NCBI GenBank assembly: GCA_947628565.1
Contig: CANRAH010000013.1
Span: 1-41,646 of the forward strand
Direction: 5' to 3'
Origin: an uncultured Bacilli bacterium
Lineage (GTDB): Bacteria > Bacillota_I > Bacilli_A > RF39 > UBA660
Length of the DNA stretch: 41,646 bases
The translations under genes were made by a program, and so were the position numbers. The stretch's first letter is position 1; each line of letters begins with the position of its first letter. Below, piece after piece: positions 15,813-24,768 of this stretch. The notes under the pieces were generated by a model. The model ran no database searches and was not told the DNA's origin. It was given only the letters and a program-made list of their open reading frames with translations.

Positions 15813-17486
15813 ATGGGAAATAAAGGTTTTACATTGACTGAATTGCTTGCTGTTATATTAATACTTTCATTACTTTCAATTATAACATCAGCAACAATAA
15901 TTAATGTTGTAAATAATTCTAAGAAGGAAATATCTGAAGTTCAAATGGATTTAATAAAAAGTTCTATTGAATTATGGGAATCTGATAATAAAGATCAAAT
16001 GCCAAATGACGGTGAGTGTAAATATATAACACTAAAAACATTAAAGGATTATGGAATACTGGATCAAAATATAGTAGATGCAATGACAAATAAACAAATT
16101 GATAGCAATTTAAAGATCAAAATAACTTCACATAAAAATGATATTGGAAATTTAGTATCAAGTTATGAAGTAAATCCTCAAATTTTATATGGCTGTGTTA
16201 GTATAGATGCATATATAGATGAAAGTGGAGCAAATGTACCAAAGTTAATGGATTCATTGACACCAGTAATATATGAAGATGGTTCTTGGAAAGTAGCAGA
16301 TGAGACCAAAAAATGGTATGACTATGATAATCAAGAGTGGGCAAATGCTGTAATACTTAAAGATGGTGTAAGTAAAAATGTTGGAACGTTATTAACAGTT
16401 CCAGAAGAAGAAAATGATTTTGAATCATCAGATATATTAGCAATGTTTGTGTGGATACCTAGATTCGAATATAAAATCAATGAAAATACCAAAGGTACTA
16501 AAAGTACTTGCGTTAATCTTGATGAAGAATATGATTGTTATTTAACTCCAGGGAAAATAGAAGTAAACTTTATAAGTAAAAATGAAGATAAAGCAACTGA
16601 AGGATATATAATACATCCAGGATTTACATTTGGAAGTGATGTATTATCAGGGATATGGGTAGGAAAATTTGAAACAAGTCATGAGACATTATCATCAAGT
16701 ACAACTAATGATAATTTGGAATGTACTGATATGAAATGTGATAATGCCAGTGGGTTAAGAATAATACCGAACGTAGCCTCACTTAGAAAAAATAATATAG
16801 CTAATTTTTTCTATGCATCAAGAAATATGAAAAATGTTACTGAATTTAATATTGACTCTAGTAAAACAGACACGCATATGATGAAAAATAGCGAATGGGG
16901 AGCTGTTTCATATTTAGCGCAAAGTATTTATGGAAAATATGGGAATAGTTCATACCAAGGTGAAAATAAAGAAATATTTAAGAATGATTCATCACGCTAT
17001 TTAACAGGGAAAAGTAGTGGAAAACCTAGTGAAAGTGGTTCTAAAGCAAAAGGGACATATTCGTATAATGAAGAATATACAGGAACAGGAGCATCAACAA
17101 CAGGAAATATATATGGCATATATGATATGAGTGGAGGTGCTTATGAATATGTAATGGCAGTATATAATAGTACAATTAAATCATCAGGTTTTGATAGCGC
17201 ATTTTTTAGTAATGAAGATAATTTAAAATATTATGATTTATATACAAATGAAGATGTAAGTATAGCTTGTAATAATAAAAAATGCTTTGGGCAAGCCTTG
17301 AATGAAACAGAGCACTGGTATAGTGATAATTCAATTTTTGTTTCATCTAAGTATCCATGGTTAAGACGTGGAGAATACAGTGTACAAGACATTATTGCTG
17401 GTATATTTAGTTTTAATTATAGCACAGGTTATGCAATAGGTAGTGATTCATTCCGTATTGTACTTGCTCCTATTTTAGGATATTGA
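15813..17486 (+). CDS. Type IV pilin-like N-terminus fused to an FGE/C-type-lectin-like domain (copy 1)
   Basis: 557 residues. Prepilin signal G-F-T-L-T-E (F+1, E+5) at 5-10 with the hydrophobic helix about 11-30; a pilin-like helix and small domain to about 130; then a linker starting YIDESGANVPKLMDSLTPVI. The C-terminal ~350 residues have MFVWIPRFEYKI, GIWVGKFE, SEWGAVSYL, TGNIYGIYDMSGGAYEYVMA (compare the D-M-x-G-N-V-W-E-W-V of FGE/SUMF1 proteins) and a final R-R-G-E...SDSFRIVLAP. This fold serves both enzymes and ligand-binding or phage-receptor tips. Likely a surface pilin with an adhesive head. No prepilin peptidase or ATPase is nearby. A paralogue with a different N-terminus is at 27318. 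Confidence 0.75.
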   Translation: MGNKGFTLTELLAVILILSLLSIITSATIINVVNNSKKEISEVQMDLIKSSIELWESDNKDQMPNDGECKYITLKTLKDYGILDQNIVDAMTNKQIDSNLKIKITSHKNDIGNLVSSYEVNPQILYGCVSIDAYIDESGANVPKLMDSLTPVIYEDGSWKVADETKKWYDYDNQEWANAVILKDGVSKNVGTLLTVPEEENDFESSDILAMFVWIPRFEYKINENTKGTKSTCVNLDEEYDCYLTPGKIEVNFISKNEDKATEGYIIHPGFTFGSDVLSGIWVGKFETSHETLSSSTTNDNLECTDMKCDNASGLRIIPNVASLRKNNIANFFYASRNMKNVTEFNIDSSKTDTHMMKNSEWGAVSYLAQSIYGKYGNSSYQGENKEIFKNDSSRYLTGKSSGKPSESGSKAKGTYSYNEEYTGTGASTTGNIYGIYDMSGGAYEYVMAVYNSTIKSSGFDSAFFSNEDNLKYYDLYTNEDVSIACNNKKCFGQALNETEHWYSDNSIFVSSKYPWLRRGEYSVQDIIAGIFSFNYSTGYAIGSDSFRIVLAPILGY

Positions 17487-17585
17487 GTTTATTATTTTAC
17501 TTTATCTAAGTTATTTTTTGAATTGGTAATAAAGAGCATATGGATTCACTGCCGAGAGTGGATGTGGAAACAAAAATAAAGACAA

Positions 17586-17623
17586 ATAACAAAAGAAAGC
17601 TAGAAATAGTTTTCTTTTGTTAT
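17586..17623 (+). terminator. Long hairpin with GAAA tetraloop after the pilin/FGE-like gene
   Basis: A 17-bp stem with one G-U pair, arms 17586-17602 and 17607-17623, capped by CTA-GAAA-TAG. The 3' arm is T-rich. In the 338-bp gap before fmt this is the main structure. Confidence 0.65.
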
Positions 17624-17722
17624 ACTTTAAAATATTTTAATATTTATCAATTTTATTTTGAAAAATTAATTTTCAAGAATATTTAATATAAAATAGATGA
17701 TTGTAATTTTTTGGATTAGAAA

Positions 17723-17764
17723 TTTTTAACAAAAATTAACATTATAGTATATTTTTGTTAAAAA
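17723..17764. repeat. Perfect 14-bp inverted repeat upstream of fmt
   Basis: Arms TTTTTAACAAAAAT (17723-17736) and ATTTTTGTTAAAAA (17751-17764) around a 14-nt AT-rich centre. It could be a second terminator or an operator of fmt, whose -10 box lies 40 bp downstream. Composition alone makes chance repeats more likely here. Confidence 0.4.
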
Positions 17765-17803
17765 ATCAAAACTTAAATTCTTTTATTAATAAAAAAAATA
17801 TAG

Positions 17804-17809
17804 TATAAT
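17804..17809 (+). promoter_or_regulatory. -10 box of fmt (short-leader type)
   Basis: TATAAT ends 15 nt before the ATG at 17825, with TTGGTGAT between. The -35 region (TTTTAT) is weak. Confidence 0.5.
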
Positions 17810-17824
17810 TATATTGGTGATAAT

Positions 17825-18784
17825 ATGGATATAGAAGATATCGATGTAAAAAAAGAATTAAAAATAATTTTTATGGGTACTCCTGAATTTAGTGTTCCTA
17901 TTCTTGATGCTTTAATTAAAAATTATAATGTTAAAGCTGTAGTAACACAAAAGGATAAATTAACTGGAAGAAATTTAACTCTTACACAACCACCTGTTAA
18001 AATTTTAGCAAAAGAGAATAATATATTAGTTTTACAATTAGATAATGTCAAAGAACAATATGAAGAGATAATTGATTTAGAACCTGATTTGATAGTAACT
18101 TGTGCTTATGGTCAAATATTACCTAAAGAACTTTTGGATTATCCAAGATTAGGTTGTATAAACGTTCATGCCTCTTTATTGCCTGATTTAAGAGGTGGCG
18201 CACCTATTCATAGAGCAATAATTAATGGATATAAAAAAACTGGTATAACAATTATGTATATGGATGTGGGTATGGATGACGGTGATATAATAAGTCAAGA
18301 AGAAATAGAAATATCTGATACTGATACTGTAAGTACAATGCATGATAAATTAAGTGCTTTGGGGAGTAAACTTTTAATAAAAACATTACCAAGCATAATA
18401 GATGGTACTAATAAAAGAATTAAACAAGATTCATCTAAGGTAACATATGCACCTATAATTAAACCGGATGATGAAAAAATAGATTTCAGTAAATCAGCTT
18501 TTCAGATTTATAATCAAATAAGAGGATTAAATAGTTTTCCAGGAGCATATTTTATGCTTGATGGAAAAAGGATTAAGGTATATGAATCTTATATTAAAGA
18601 AGAATATTATACAGATAAATTAGATGGTGAAATAGTAAAAATATATGATGATGGTATAGGTATTAAAACTGGGAATGGAGTTATAGTATTAAAAGTTATA
18701 AAACCGGAGGGAAAATCTAAAATGAGAGCTATAGATTATTTAAATGGTATAAAAGAAGATTTGATAGGAAAGATTGCAGGTTAA
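17825..18784 (+). CDS. fmt: Methionyl-tRNA formyltransferase
   Basis: 319 residues, the usual length. Formyltransferase domain with KIIFMGTPEFSVPIL at about 12-27 and the formyl-tetrahydrofolate signature HASLLPDLRGGAPIH at about 114-128; conserved D-x-G-x-x-x-G-D (DVGMDDGD) follows. The C-terminal tRNA-binding OB-like domain begins near 210 with YAPIIKPDDEKIDF. It formylates initiator Met-tRNA using 10-formyl-THF. The N-terminus has about 11 extra residues before the conserved strand. The next gene starts directly after its stop, but no peptide deformylase or def-fmt pairing is seen. Confidence 0.93.
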   Translation: MDIEDIDVKKELKIIFMGTPEFSVPILDALIKNYNVKAVVTQKDKLTGRNLTLTQPPVKILAKENNILVLQLDNVKEQYEEIIDLEPDLIVTCAYGQILPKELLDYPRLGCINVHASLLPDLRGGAPIHRAIINGYKKTGITIMYMDVGMDDGDIISQEEIEISDTDTVSTMHDKLSALGSKLLIKTLPSIIDGTNKRIKQDSSKVTYAPIIKPDDEKIDFSKSAFQIYNQIRGLNSFPGAYFMLDGKRIKVYESYIKEEYYTDKLDGEIVKIYDDGIGIKTGNGVIVLKVIKPEGKSKMRAIDYLNGIKEDLIGKIAG

Positions 18785-18785
18785 T

Positions 18786-19430
18786 ATGAAATATATAGGA
18801 AGTATAAAGGAAACACTAAAAAATCCTAAAAAAAGATCTTTGATATTAATAGGATTTTATTTGATATTTTTTATATTTGTATTTATATTATTAAATAATC
18901 AAAGTATGCCTAGCGCTACTATAAATCAAAATAATCAGAATGAAAATACAAATGAAAGCGATAATATAGAAAGTTATACTTATACATATACTTTAAATGG
19001 ACAAATAATATTTGAAAGCATTTATAAAGACAATACTGAAATATTTACATATAATGGGTTAACATATTATAAAAATAGTGACCTAATATATTTGAATAAT
19101 GAAATTGCCTTAATAGATATCAATGTAGATTATTTTAAATATGATAATATAAAAAGATTAATTGATAATAGTGAATTTATTAAAAGCACAACATATAAAG
19201 ATGATACTAAAGAAACAACTTATAGTATAGATTTAGGTAAATTTAATAGTATAATGGGAACTATATACGATGATACTGATAGTGAAATATCTTTTGTAGT
19301 AAATGAAAATGTTAACATAAATAGTGTTACGATAGATCTTAGCTCTTATTATAATTATTCATATGAAATGAAGATTAATTATTCAAATATAAATAATATA
19401 AGTGATATAAATTTTCAAAATATAAATTAA
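18786..19430 (+). CDS. Membrane-anchored extracellular protein of unknown function
   Basis: 214 residues. A basic N-terminus (KETLKNPKKRS) precedes one membrane segment at about 20-38, then an Asn-rich, acidic extracellular domain of beta-strand character with SYTYTYTLNGQIIFES and FTYNGLTYYKNSDLIY. The ATG at 18786, one base after the fmt stop, is preferred to an in-frame TTG 12 bp upstream because it begins a normal basic end. No family is recognised. Position between fmt and the murE genes suggests an envelope role, but this is only context. Confidence 0.65.
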   Translation: MKYIGSIKETLKNPKKRSLILIGFYLIFFIFVFILLNNQSMPSATINQNNQNENTNESDNIESYTYTYTLNGQIIFESIYKDNTEIFTYNGLTYYKNSDLIYLNNEIALIDINVDYFKYDNIKRLIDNSEFIKSTTYKDDTKETTYSIDLGKFNSIMGTIYDDTDSEISFVVNENVNINSVTIDLSSYYNYSYEMKINYSNINNISDINFQNIN

Positions 19431-19458
19431 TTGAGTGTAAATAAAGTAATAAAGTTTA

Positions 19459-19464
19459 TATAAT
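19459..19464 (+). promoter_or_regulatory. -10 box of the first murE (short-leader type)
   Basis: TATAAT ends 14 nt before the ATG at 19479, with AAAGGAGG between. The -35 is poor, so the promoter is tentative. Confidence 0.4.
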
Positions 19465-19478
19465 ATAAAGGAGGTTTT

Positions 19479-20918
19479 ATGAAAAAATTAAATGAGTTAA
19501 TTCCTTGTGATTATAATATAGAAATTAATGGTATAAAAATTAATTCTAAAGAGGTAAAAAAAGGAGATTTATTCATTTGTACTGATCGTGGTACTTTAGA
19601 TAGACATGATTTTATTGATGATGCAATTAAAAATGGTGCTAGTGCAGTCATAGTAAAAAAAGATGTACCTAAAAAAAGTGTCCCAATTATTAAAGTAGAT
19701 AGTCCAAATGATCTATTGCCAATTATTTCATCTAAATTTTATGATAGTCCTGAAAACAAATTAAAAATGATTGGTATAACAGGAACAGATGGTAAAACTA
19801 GTGTATCCACTATGATACAAACTTTACTTGGAGACGATATATGTGGGTATATAGGGACTAATGGGTACAGTTGTTCAAAATTTTACAAAGATACTGATAA
19901 TACAACTCCAGATGCTGATAAATTATATGGATATTTAAATGAATTTTTAGATTCTGGATGTTCCTATACAGCAATGGAAGTATCAAGTGAAGCACTTATG
20001 CGTGGTAGAGTAAAAAATATTAATTATGATATTTCCGTTTTAACTAATATAACTAGTGAGCATTTGAATATACATGGTTCACTTGAAAATTATATAAACG
20101 ATAAATGCAAATTATTTAGTCAAACTAAAAAAGATGGCATATGCATATTAAATAAAGATGATGAACATTTTGAGATAGTAAAATCAAAATCAAATGGAAA
20201 AGTTCTAACATATGGCAAAGATTCTAGTAACGATTTATATTTTAAAGATGTTAAGATATATCCAGGTAGGACATTATTTAAAGTTGTATATAAGAATAAA
20301 GAATATGATATTGATAGTCCTATGGCAGGCATGTTCAACGTATATAATTTATCAGCTGCAATTTTAACTATTTTTGCTTTGGGATATGATTTTGATTATA
20401 TAAAGGATAAAATAAAAAATATACATGTGAGTGGTAGATTAGAATTAATCAATATGGGGCAAGACTTCTATGTAATGGTTGATTATGCCCATACACCAAA
20501 TGGGATATCAAAACTTTTAGAGTATGTAAAGTCACTTAAAGCAAAAAAAAGTATTGTTGTAATTGGGCAAGCAGGAGAAAGAGACCCATATAAAAGAAAA
20601 TATGTTGGTGAAATAGTTGCAAAAAATTGTGATAAGGCTATTTTTACATATGAAGATCCAAGAAGTGAAGATCCTAAAGATATAATAAATATGATGATAG
20701 AAAATATCAAAGATTATAATAATTATGAGATTATAATTGATAGATCTAAGGCGATAAAAAGGGCAATAGATATTGCAAAAAAAGGCGATATGGTTTTAAT
20801 TCTTGGTAAGGGTAATGAAACATATGAAAAATTAAAAGATAAAACAATTTATTTTAACGATATTGAAGAAGCAAAAAAGCATTTAAAAGATAGGCTTAAA
20901 ATGATTGTTAAAGAATAA
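19479..20918 (+). CDS. murE: MurE-family UDP-MurNAc-tripeptide ligase, EDPR type (copy 1)
   Basis: 479 residues with all three Mur-ligase domains: N-terminal UMAG-binding domain (INSKEVKKGDLFIC), central ATPase with P-loop GITGTDGKTS at about 98-107 and TTPDADKLYGYL, C-terminal domain with SGRLELI, DYAHTPNG and ILGKGNETYE. MurE adds the third amino acid to UDP-MurNAc-L-Ala-D-Glu. At the substrate-recognition motif it has EDPR (about 392-395), not the DNPR of meso-diaminopimelate enzymes, so a different amino acid or a specialised substrate is possible. A second MurE follows 45 bp downstream. GGAGG site precedes the ATG. Confidence 0.85.
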   Translation: MKKLNELIPCDYNIEINGIKINSKEVKKGDLFICTDRGTLDRHDFIDDAIKNGASAVIVKKDVPKKSVPIIKVDSPNDLLPIISSKFYDSPENKLKMIGITGTDGKTSVSTMIQTLLGDDICGYIGTNGYSCSKFYKDTDNTTPDADKLYGYLNEFLDSGCSYTAMEVSSEALMRGRVKNINYDISVLTNITSEHLNIHGSLENYINDKCKLFSQTKKDGICILNKDDEHFEIVKSKSNGKVLTYGKDSSNDLYFKDVKIYPGRTLFKVVYKNKEYDIDSPMAGMFNVYNLSAAILTIFALGYDFDYIKDKIKNIHVSGRLELINMGQDFYVMVDYAHTPNGISKLLEYVKSLKAKKSIVVIGQAGERDPYKRKYVGEIVAKNCDKAIFTYEDPRSEDPKDIINMMIENIKDYNNYEIIIDRSKAIKRAIDIAKKGDMVLILGKGNETYEKLKDKTIYFNDIEEAKKHLKDRLKMIVKE

Positions 20919-20921
20919 ATC

Positions 20922-20963
20922 ACACCTTAATATATTTTCATAAAATATATTGAGGTGTTTTTT
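20922..20963 (+). terminator. Terminator-like hairpin that also contains the ribosome site of the second murE
   Basis: Arms 20922-20938 and 20942-20958 form a 17-bp stem (one mismatched T-G pair) with loop CAT, followed by six T at 20958-20963 and at once by the ATG at 20964. The 3' arm contains GAGGTG (20952-20957), the only ribosome site of the next gene. The structure could end transcription or hide the ribosome site. Confidence 0.75.
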
Positions 20964-22298
20964 ATGAATATAAAAATAGACTCTAGAAAAGTTAAACCTG
21001 GTGATACCTTTATAGCTATAAGAGGATTTAATGATGATGGGCATAAATATGTACTTGATGCTATTAAAAATGGTGCTGTTAAAGTAATTGTAGAGGATAA
21101 AGTTTATCCTGTTGATACTTTGATAGTGAAAGATACAAAAGAATATTTAAAAGAATATTTAAAAAATAATTATTATGATGAAATAAAAAAATTAAAACTA
21201 ATAGGTATGACAGGTACTAATGGTAAAACAACAACATGCTTTTTAATTTATCAAGCATTAAATGAAATTAATATAAAATGTGCATATATTGGAACATTGG
21301 GTTTTTATTTAAAAGATGAAAATAGACCTTTAAACAATACAACTCCTAATATATATGAAATTTATGATATGTTACTTGAATGTGTAAGTAAAGGTTATGA
21401 GTATGTTGTTATGGAAGTAAGTAGTCAAGGACTTTCTATGGGTAGAGTTGATACACTTGTATTTGATTATGTTATATTTTCAAATCTTACTCAAGATCAT
21501 TTAGATTATCATAAAACAATGTTAGAATATGCACAAGCAAAACAAAAATTATTTAAAATGACATATAATTCAACTGCAATAATAAATAAAGATGATGAAT
21601 ATTATGAATATTTTATGTTAAACAATAAAAATATAACATATGGTAAAAATAATACTGATTATAAAATTAGTGATATAAAATCAAACTTGAATGGTTCAAC
21701 ATTTAAATTAAATGGTGAAGAATTTTATACGAATTTAATTGGAGAATATAATATTTATAATGTAACAGTTGTTATAATTTTACTTAAACTTTTAAATATA
21801 GAAAATATATACAATATTGTAAAAAATTTAAAGCAACCAAAAGGTAGAATGGAGATAATTAAATATAATGAAAATTATATAATAATAGATTATGCACATA
21901 CTCCAGATGCTGTTTTAAAAATAATAACTGCTTTATCTAAATTAGAACATAATAAAATAATTACTATGATAGGTTGCGGTGGCAATAGAGATAAAAAAAA
22001 GCGTAGTATTATGGGGGATATTGCAACGAGATATTCTGATTATGTGGTATTTACATCAGATAATCCAAGATTTGAAAAGCCTTCAAAAATAATTGAAGAT
22101 ATTACATATAAACTTGACAAAAAAAATTATGAAAAAATTGTAAATAGAAAAAAAGCTATAAAAAAGAGTATACAAATGTTATCAAAAAATGATATACTAT
22201 TACTGCTAGGTAAAGGGCATGAAGAATATCAAATAATAAAAAATAAAAAAATTAAATTTAGTGATAAAGATATAGTACTTAAATATATAAGGAGATGA
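20964..22298 (+). CDS. murE: MurE-family ligase, DNPR (meso-diaminopimelate) type (copy 2)
   Basis: 444 residues from the ATG at 20964; an in-frame GTG 9 bp upstream lies inside the ribosome site. Domain order as in MurE: IDSRKVKPGDTFIAI, P-loop GMTGTNGKTT at about 80-89, TTPNIYEIYDML, YVVMEVSSQGL, SNLTQDHLDYH (with the His near the carbamylated-Lys site), DYAHTPDAV, GCGGNRDKKKR and DNPR at about 366-369. DNPR is the motif of meso-A2pm-adding MurE. It is the more canonical of the two copies. It overlaps the mraY ribosome site (GGAGATGA) and so is coupled to mraY. Confidence 0.9.
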   Translation: MNIKIDSRKVKPGDTFIAIRGFNDDGHKYVLDAIKNGAVKVIVEDKVYPVDTLIVKDTKEYLKEYLKNNYYDEIKKLKLIGMTGTNGKTTTCFLIYQALNEINIKCAYIGTLGFYLKDENRPLNNTTPNIYEIYDMLLECVSKGYEYVVMEVSSQGLSMGRVDTLVFDYVIFSNLTQDHLDYHKTMLEYAQAKQKLFKMTYNSTAIINKDDEYYEYFMLNNKNITYGKNNTDYKISDIKSNLNGSTFKLNGEEFYTNLIGEYNIYNVTVVIILLKLLNIENIYNIVKNLKQPKGRMEIIKYNENYIIIDYAHTPDAVLKIITALSKLEHNKIITMIGCGGNRDKKKRSIMGDIATRYSDYVVFTSDNPRFEKPSKIIEDITYKLDKKNYEKIVNRKKAIKKSIQMLSKNDILLLLGKGHEEYQIIKNKKIKFSDKDIVLKYIRR

Positions 22299-22302
22299 TT
22301 TT

Positions 22303-23295
22303 GTGTATCAACTAACTAGAGGTGTTTTAGCGCTTATGATAGGATTTATATTATCAATAGTAGCTGGAATAATTTTAGTGCCACTTTTAAAGAAGATAAA
22401 GGCAAGTCAAACAATAAGTGAATATTTATCTAAAAGACATAAAGATAAAGAGGGTACTCCTACTATGGGAGGATTAATATTTATATTGCCTACAATAATT
22501 TCAATAATAATATTACTAGTAACGAAAAAAATAGAATTTTCGTCAAATTTATTTATAGTATTATTTGTATTTATATCGTATGCGCTGCTAGGATTTATAG
22601 ATGATTTTTTGATAATTAAAAGGAAAAATAATGAAGGATTAACAGTAGTACAAAAACTAATTGGTCAAATAATAATTGCTATTATATTTTATATAATATA
22701 TATGAAAAGTGGTGCTGAACCTGTAGTAGAGGTTTATACACTTGGCATAAAAATACATCTTGGATGGTTTTATGGAATATTCTTGTTATTTATGTTAGTG
22801 GCAAGTTCTAATGCTGTAAATATTACAGATGGTTTGGATGGTCTTGCTGGTGGACTTTCTTTGATAGCATTTTTAACTTTTGCACTTATAAGTGCAAATT
22901 CAAGAGCAATAGAAGGTACGAATGATATAGCAGTTTTTTGTTTTGTACTTGTTGGATGTTTACTAGGATTTCTTGCATTTAATTCACGTCCAGCTAAAGT
23001 ATTTATGGGTGATACTGGTTCACTTTCTCTTGGTGCAACAATGGCTACTATTGCAATAATAACTAAACACGAATTATCATTTATTGTTATTGCTGGAGTA
23101 TTTATATTTGAAACTTTAGTTTGCTTGATACAGATAATAAGTATGGTATATTTTCACAAAAAAGTATTTTTAATGACACCATTTCATCATCACCTAGAAA
23201 AATTAGGATGGAATGAAAGAGATATAGTTATTGCATTTTGGTGTGTAGGACTAATTCTTAGTATGGCAGCAATTTTATTTGGAGTATGGTATTAA
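22303..23295 (+). CDS. mraY: Phospho-N-acetylmuramoyl-pentapeptide transferase
   Basis: 330 residues with about ten membrane segments. Signature motifs: KEGTPTMGG at about 50-58, LLGFIDDFLII with the catalytic Asp pair near 100, NITDGLDGLAGG near 172, FMGDTGSLSLG, and FHHHLEKLGW near 293-302. It transfers phospho-MurNAc-pentapeptide to undecaprenyl phosphate, giving lipid I. Start is GTG at 22303 with GGAGATG upstream; it follows murE after 4 bp. MurF, MurD and FtsW, usual neighbours, are absent from this locus, so the dcw cluster is broken here. Confidence 0.95.
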   Translation: MYQLTRGVLALMIGFILSIVAGIILVPLLKKIKASQTISEYLSKRHKDKEGTPTMGGLIFILPTIISIIILLVTKKIEFSSNLFIVLFVFISYALLGFIDDFLIIKRKNNEGLTVVQKLIGQIIIAIIFYIIYMKSGAEPVVEVYTLGIKIHLGWFYGIFLLFMLVASSNAVNITDGLDGLAGGLSLIAFLTFALISANSRAIEGTNDIAVFCFVLVGCLLGFLAFNSRPAKVFMGDTGSLSLGATMATIAIITKHELSFIVIAGVFIFETLVCLIQIISMVYFHKKVFLMTPFHHHLEKLGWNERDIVIAFWCVGLILSMAAILFGVWY

Positions 23296-23306
23296 TCATA
23301 CTTTTT

Positions 23307-23315
23307 TGATATAAT
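23307..23315 (+). promoter_or_regulatory. Extended -10 box of the amidase gene (short-leader type)
   Basis: TGATATAAT (TGn plus TATAAT at 23310-23315), ending 15 nt before the ATG at 23331; GGAGGT lies between. Confidence 0.55.
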
Positions 23316-23330
23316 GATTATGGAGGTCCT

Positions 23331-24596
23331 ATGAAAAAAATTATATATTTAATATTATTAATTTCTCTTTTGATATTTTCATACTTTTATTTTATTAATA
23401 AAGATGAAAAATCTATTTTATCTAAATTAGATGATATAAATGAAGAATTTTATATAGATGATTATAAAATATTTGGAACACATTTTAATATAAGTGGTTG
23501 TATAGATAAAAAAATATCAAATGAATCAAAAATAGTACTTGTATCAATGGATGATGAAACTGATATAGAAAGCACTTTTGATATAACTGAAAATAAATCT
23601 TGCTTTTATTTATCCAGTAAAAATAATGAGGGTCTATATTTGGATGATTTAAAAAGAGGTTCATATTTATTACTTGTAAAGGAAATAAATAATCAAGATG
23701 TTAAATACTATACATTAAATAATAAAACTAATTATAGTTCTTTAGAATATTATACTATAACAAAAAATAATGAAAATAATAAAATAAATATAAATTTTGA
23801 AAGTATAAAAAATAAAAACTATGTAAAAATTGATGTCGTAAAGTCAAAATTAACAGATGATAATTATGATATAACAATCGATCCTGGACATGGTGGAAAT
23901 GATGTTGGCGCTATTGGAATTTTGAATAATCAAAAATATTATGAATCGGATTTAACACTTGAAATAGCTCTTTTACTAAAACAAGAATTAGAAGATTTAG
24001 GATTAAAAGTGAAATTAACAAGGGAAAATGATGTTAATATAGACTATTATGGTGATGGTGGTAGAGCAGTTATCCCAAATGAAGTAAATTCAAAATACAG
24101 TTTATCTATTCATTTAAATAGCGCTCAAGGAATTATGAGTTATGGTGGAGTTGAGGTTTATACTCCAAACGATGTAAATTTAGAATTTGCTAAAATTTTG
24201 GCAAAAAATATATCAAATATAGTAGGTTATTCTAAAAAGCCAACAGATAAATTAACTAATGGAGTATATTTTAACTATTTTACTAAAAGTGATATAGAGG
24301 AATCTAACGAAAATTTGAAAGAAGATGGTATGGAACCTTATGATATAAAGGAAGGTTCGCCATATATGTATATGATAAGAGAAGTAGGTGGGGTTAGTAC
24401 TTACGCATATCAAGATGGTAGAAATATAGAATATGGGTTAAATAAATATTACAACTCTAATAAAACAGCAGAACCTTATCTAATAGAGATGGCATATATA
24501 AATTATGATGATGATTTAAATCAGTTAATAAATAATAAGGAGTTATTTGCTGAATCAATAAAAGAAGCAGTAAAAGAATATTTAAACATTTCATAA
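23331..24596 (+). CDS. N-acetylmuramoyl-L-alanine amidase (Amidase_3)
   Basis: 421 residues. An N-terminal signal anchor (about 4-22) is followed by ~155 residues of beta-rich domain with one Cys pair (GCIDKK and KSCFYL). The catalytic domain from about 178 shows TIDPGHGGNDVGA (zinc His), YYESDLTLEIALLL (Glu), SIHLNSA (second zinc His) and PYLIEMAYINYDDDL (catalytic Glu). It cuts the bond between MurNAc and the stem peptide at the cell surface. An insertion between the HLNSA strand and the C-terminal helix (about 320-370) is longer than in CwlM-like enzymes. No SPOR, SH3 or CWB repeats are present. Confidence 0.88.
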   Translation: MKKIIYLILLISLLIFSYFYFINKDEKSILSKLDDINEEFYIDDYKIFGTHFNISGCIDKKISNESKIVLVSMDDETDIESTFDITENKSCFYLSSKNNEGLYLDDLKRGSYLLLVKEINNQDVKYYTLNNKTNYSSLEYYTITKNNENNKININFESIKNKNYVKIDVVKSKLTDDNYDITIDPGHGGNDVGAIGILNNQKYYESDLTLEIALLLKQELEDLGLKVKLTRENDVNIDYYGDGGRAVIPNEVNSKYSLSIHLNSAQGIMSYGGVEVYTPNDVNLEFAKILAKNISNIVGYSKKPTDKLTNGVYFNYFTKSDIEESNENLKEDGMEPYDIKEGSPYMYMIREVGGVSTYAYQDGRNIEYGLNKYYNSNKTAEPYLIEMAYINYDDDLNQLINNKELFAESIKEAVKEYLNIS

Positions 24597-24650
24597 AAAA
24601 TACACATTTATATCAAAAATAATACACATTGAAGATTTACAATTTAATTA

Positions 24651-24713
24651 CAAGACAAAAAAGTCTTGATAAACACTCCTTACTACTAAAAGCTCTTTGG
24701 AGCTTTTATTTTT
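24651..24713 (+). terminator. Two hairpins after the amidase gene, the second a terminator
   Basis: CAAGAC/GTCTTG (24651-24656 with 24663-24668) around six A, then TAAAAGCTC / GAGCTTTTA (24687-24695 with 24700-24708) with a TTTG loop and a T-rich tail. The second is a standard terminator. Confidence 0.75.
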
Positions 24714-24716
24714 ATA

Positions 24717-24745
24717 TTGAAAAATTATATTTAATATTATATAAT
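24717..24745 (+). promoter_or_regulatory. Sigma-A promoter of the pseudopilin gene
   Basis: TTGAAA (24717-24722), 17-nt spacer, TATAAT (24740-24745), directly behind the terminator. Confidence 0.7.
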
Positions 24746-24768
24746 TTTTATAGTAAAGGAATGGTTAT

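Noticed and set aside
20120-20710. Minus-strand ORFs within the first murE
   Set aside because: They are antisense shadows of a complete Mur ligase frame.
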